Origin: Thermoleophilia bacterium
GTDB lineage: Bacteria > Actinomycetota > Thermoleophilia > Gaiellales > SKUG01
Reading direction: 5' to 3'
DNA: 6,730 nt
Assembly: GCA_020438525.1 (NCBI GenBank)
Contig: JAGQUL010000137.1
Location: 1-6,730, forward strand
The notes under the pieces were generated by a model. The model saw only the letters and a program-made list of their open reading frames with translations. It did no database searches and was not told the origin of the DNA. Of the stretch, positions 6,101 to 6,730 are shown in pieces. A program made the translations under genes and the position numbers. Position 1 is the first letter of the stretch, and each line of letters begins with the position of its first letter.

Positions 6101-6346
6101 TCGACGCGCTTCCGTGCCCGCCGATCGTGCCGCACGGCCAGCGGCCGTGCGAAGTACCACTACGACCGCATTGCCGCCACCACCCGCACCACCACCGCCG
6201 GCCGCGTCCGCATGCCCGTGCAGCGCCTGCTCGGCACGCGCCACCTCGCACCCGGCATCTACCGCGTGCGGATCACCATCCACCCCACCAGCGGTGGCGA
6301 TGCGATCACCCGCGCCACGAGCTTCGTCGTCGCCTGGCGCGACTGA
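3193..6346 (+). CDS. Large secreted beta-helix protein with autotransporter-like cap, Ig-like domain and Cys-containing C-terminus; frameshifted near 4219-4230
   Basis: Correcting one frame change gives 1050 aa. Residues 1-28 are a type I signal peptide (MRRFMIRTT, hydrophobic core, ASAFA|DW). Residues about 60-680 are Gly/Thr/Ser/Asp-rich short strands with phrases such as 'LASLAVTGSLG', 'DVTIAAGTGDIVLSDID' and 'GQTRFVGRISG', typical of filamentous-haemagglutinin-like right-handed beta-helices. Residues about 685-802 ('GSGIVAPGT' to 'SYAGGDGNDVTIT') match the closing module seen in many autotransporter-type passengers. Residues about 804-895 form a bacterial Ig-like domain ('GSPTGTVTFKSGATTIGTA'), followed by a PTGTN-repeat linker and a C-terminal domain with two Cys. 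No LPXTG motif, beta-barrel or terminal membrane helix is present. Frame 1 is good to about residue 342; the homologous pattern continues in frame 2. Unrepaired, translation would stop at 4932 (579 aa, tail nonsensical). No good ribosome binding site precedes ATG 3193; ATG 3205 is an alternative. Probably extracellular, perhaps adhesive. Confidence 0.8.
4219..4230 (+). other. Frameshift point in the secreted beta-helix gene
   Basis: The coding signal moves from frame 1 ('VLSDIDDDG') to frame 2 ('ALQLTSSGQTRFVG') across a CCCC run (4220-4223) followed by an alternating CG stretch (4223-4229). Removing one C gives DIDDDGSRALQLTSS; adding one CG dinucleotide gives DGSPRALQLTSS. Either restores a continuous beta-helix rung. 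It may be a sequencing error, a mutation, or slippage in a variable tract. Confidence 0.8.
4505..4738 (+). repeat. Four YF-type beta-helix rung repeats within the secreted protein
   Basis: The codons for Tyr-Phe (TACTTC) recur at 4505, 4568, 4625 and 4682, spaced 63, 57 and 57 bp. They start units of 19-21 residues that read roughly [A/L]YFAS..L.NVT.T.G.N. Regular 19-residue rungs with stacked aromatics are expected in a beta-solenoid. Confidence 0.7.
5894..5965 (+). repeat. 15-bp tandem repeat encoding a Pro-Ser/Thr-Gly-Thr-Asn linker
   Basis: Units at 5894-5908, 5909-5923, 5924-5938 and 5939-5953 follow CCGWCSGGCACSRAC; a fifth, shortened by one codon, occupies 5954-5965. The first two units are identical. 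They encode PSGTN, PSGTN, PTGTN, PTGTD, PTTN, a flexible Thr/Pro-rich spacer between the Ig-like domain and the C-terminal domain. Being in-frame and tandem, it could vary in copy number between strains. Confidence 0.85.
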
Positions 6347-6347
6347 T

Positions 6348-6364
6348 CGCGCTCGAGCTGCGCG
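6348..6364. terminator. Possible short hairpin between convergent genes
   Basis: Only 22 bp separate the two convergent stop codons. CGCGC (6348-6352) can pair with GCGCG (6360-6364) around a 7-nt loop; an alternative is the 8-bp palindrome GCTCGAGC (6351-6358). There is no T-tract on either strand. It is weak and may be chance in GC-rich DNA. Confidence 0.2.
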
Positions 6365-6368
6365 CGGC

Positions 6369-6728
6369 TCAGCCGCCGACTGTCGTGCCGGTGGTGCTGC
6401 TGCTGACCGATGCGCGCGTGTAGACCTTCGAGTACACGGCCTTGGGCTTGACCTTGCCGACGCCGATCGCCCGCACCGTCCAGCGCGTGCGCAGCGGCGT
6501 TCGCGTGCTCGTGCCGCGCGGCCACCGGGTCTTCTGCACCCACGTGCACGTCGAGCCCGCGTTCAGCGGCACGCGGTTGTTGAGCCGCAGCGCCCGCACC
6601 CACTTCAGCCGGCCGCGCACCTTCACGCGCTTGAGCACCTCGAACGTCGCGCGGTACATCTGCTTCGGACCGTTGCAGCCCAGCTCGAGGTTGTTCTGGA
6701 ACATCGTGCGGCTGCGGAACAGGCGCAC
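6369..6728 (-). CDS. C-terminal part of an unrecognised, basic, probably exported protein; 5' end outside window
   Basis: The minus-strand frame is open to the right edge and ends at TGA 6371-6369. The 119 visible residues begin with a GTG (6728) that may be an internal valine, so I treat it as partial. The sequence is very basic and strand-rich ('YRATFEVLKRVKVRG', 'WVRALRLNNRVPLNAG', 'TRWTVRAIGVG'), has two cysteines ('LGCNG' and 'STCTW') that could form a disulfide, and ends in a Ser/Thr/Gly-rich tail ('SVSSSTTGTTVGG'). No family is recognised. The disulfide potential and tail suggest export, as with its convergent neighbour, but the signal region is not in view. It overlaps only shadow frames, and its composition is protein-like, so I consider it real. 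Confidence 0.6.
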   Translation of the reverse strand: MRLFRSRTMFQNNLELGCNGPKQMYRATFEVLKRVKVRGRLKWVRALRLNNRVPLNAGSTCTWVQKTRWPRGTSTRTPLRTRWTVRAIGVGKVKPKAVYSKVYTRASVSSSTTGTTVGG

Positions 6729-6730
6729 CG

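Noticed and set aside
6301..6309. Another array core copy (TGCGATCAC)
   Set aside because: It is a nine-base partial match inside a well-supported coding region, without the GATTTTC half; probably chance.

Overview
The window is very GC-rich DNA that fits an actinobacterium. The best taxonomic clue is the C-terminal domain of the large secreted protein: a cysteine-containing stretch rich in Arg, Ser and Thr that runs through 'LSRNARVSYRLER' to 'HLAPGIYRVRITI'. That style is common in Thermoleophilia (Solirubrobacterales, e.g. Patulibacter- or Conexibacter-like organisms). This placement is inferred from sequence style and was not checked by a search.

Layout, left to right. (1) 3-719 (+): the C-terminal end of a polytopic membrane protein, probably a GT-C/family-39-like glycosyltransferase. 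(2) 720-1008: a non-coding gap between two convergent genes, filled by an ordered repeat array. Three 15-bp cores repeat in direct orientation at exactly 50-bp steps. Three inverted copies, also at 50-bp steps, mirror them about position 871.5, and one extra copy sits at the left edge. (3) 1009-1992 (-): a UDP-glucuronate decarboxylase (UDP-xylose synthase-type SDR enzyme). (4) 2075-2102: a strong GC hairpin, probably the terminator of the next operon. (5) 2113-3074 (-): a compact three-gene group. In transcription order it holds an acidic 138-aa protein, a basic 63-aa protein, and a 107-aa XRE/Cro helix-turn-helix regulator joined to the 63-aa gene by an ATGA overlap. A promoter-like sequence overlain by a 20-bp palindrome lies just ahead of the 63-aa gene. 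(6) 3075-3192: a divergent intergenic region dense in palindromes. (7) 3193-6346 (+): a gene for a secreted protein of about 1050 aa (signal peptide, beta-helix repeats, autotransporter-passenger-like cap, Ig-like domain, repetitive linker, Cys-containing C-terminal domain). It is interrupted by one apparent frameshift near 4219-4230. (8) 6369-6728 (-): the C-terminal end of another, unrecognised protein, convergent with the previous gene.

The glycosyltransferase and UDP-xylose enzyme suggest cell-surface glycan synthesis, and the large exported beta-helix protein is also a surface or extracellular product. The XRE cassette looks like a separate, self-regulated accessory unit. I see no tRNA, rRNA, transposase, integrase or CRISPR array. 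The items most worth following up are the mirrored 50-bp-period array, the XRE/small-protein cassette with its palindromic operator, and the frameshift in the large surface-protein gene.
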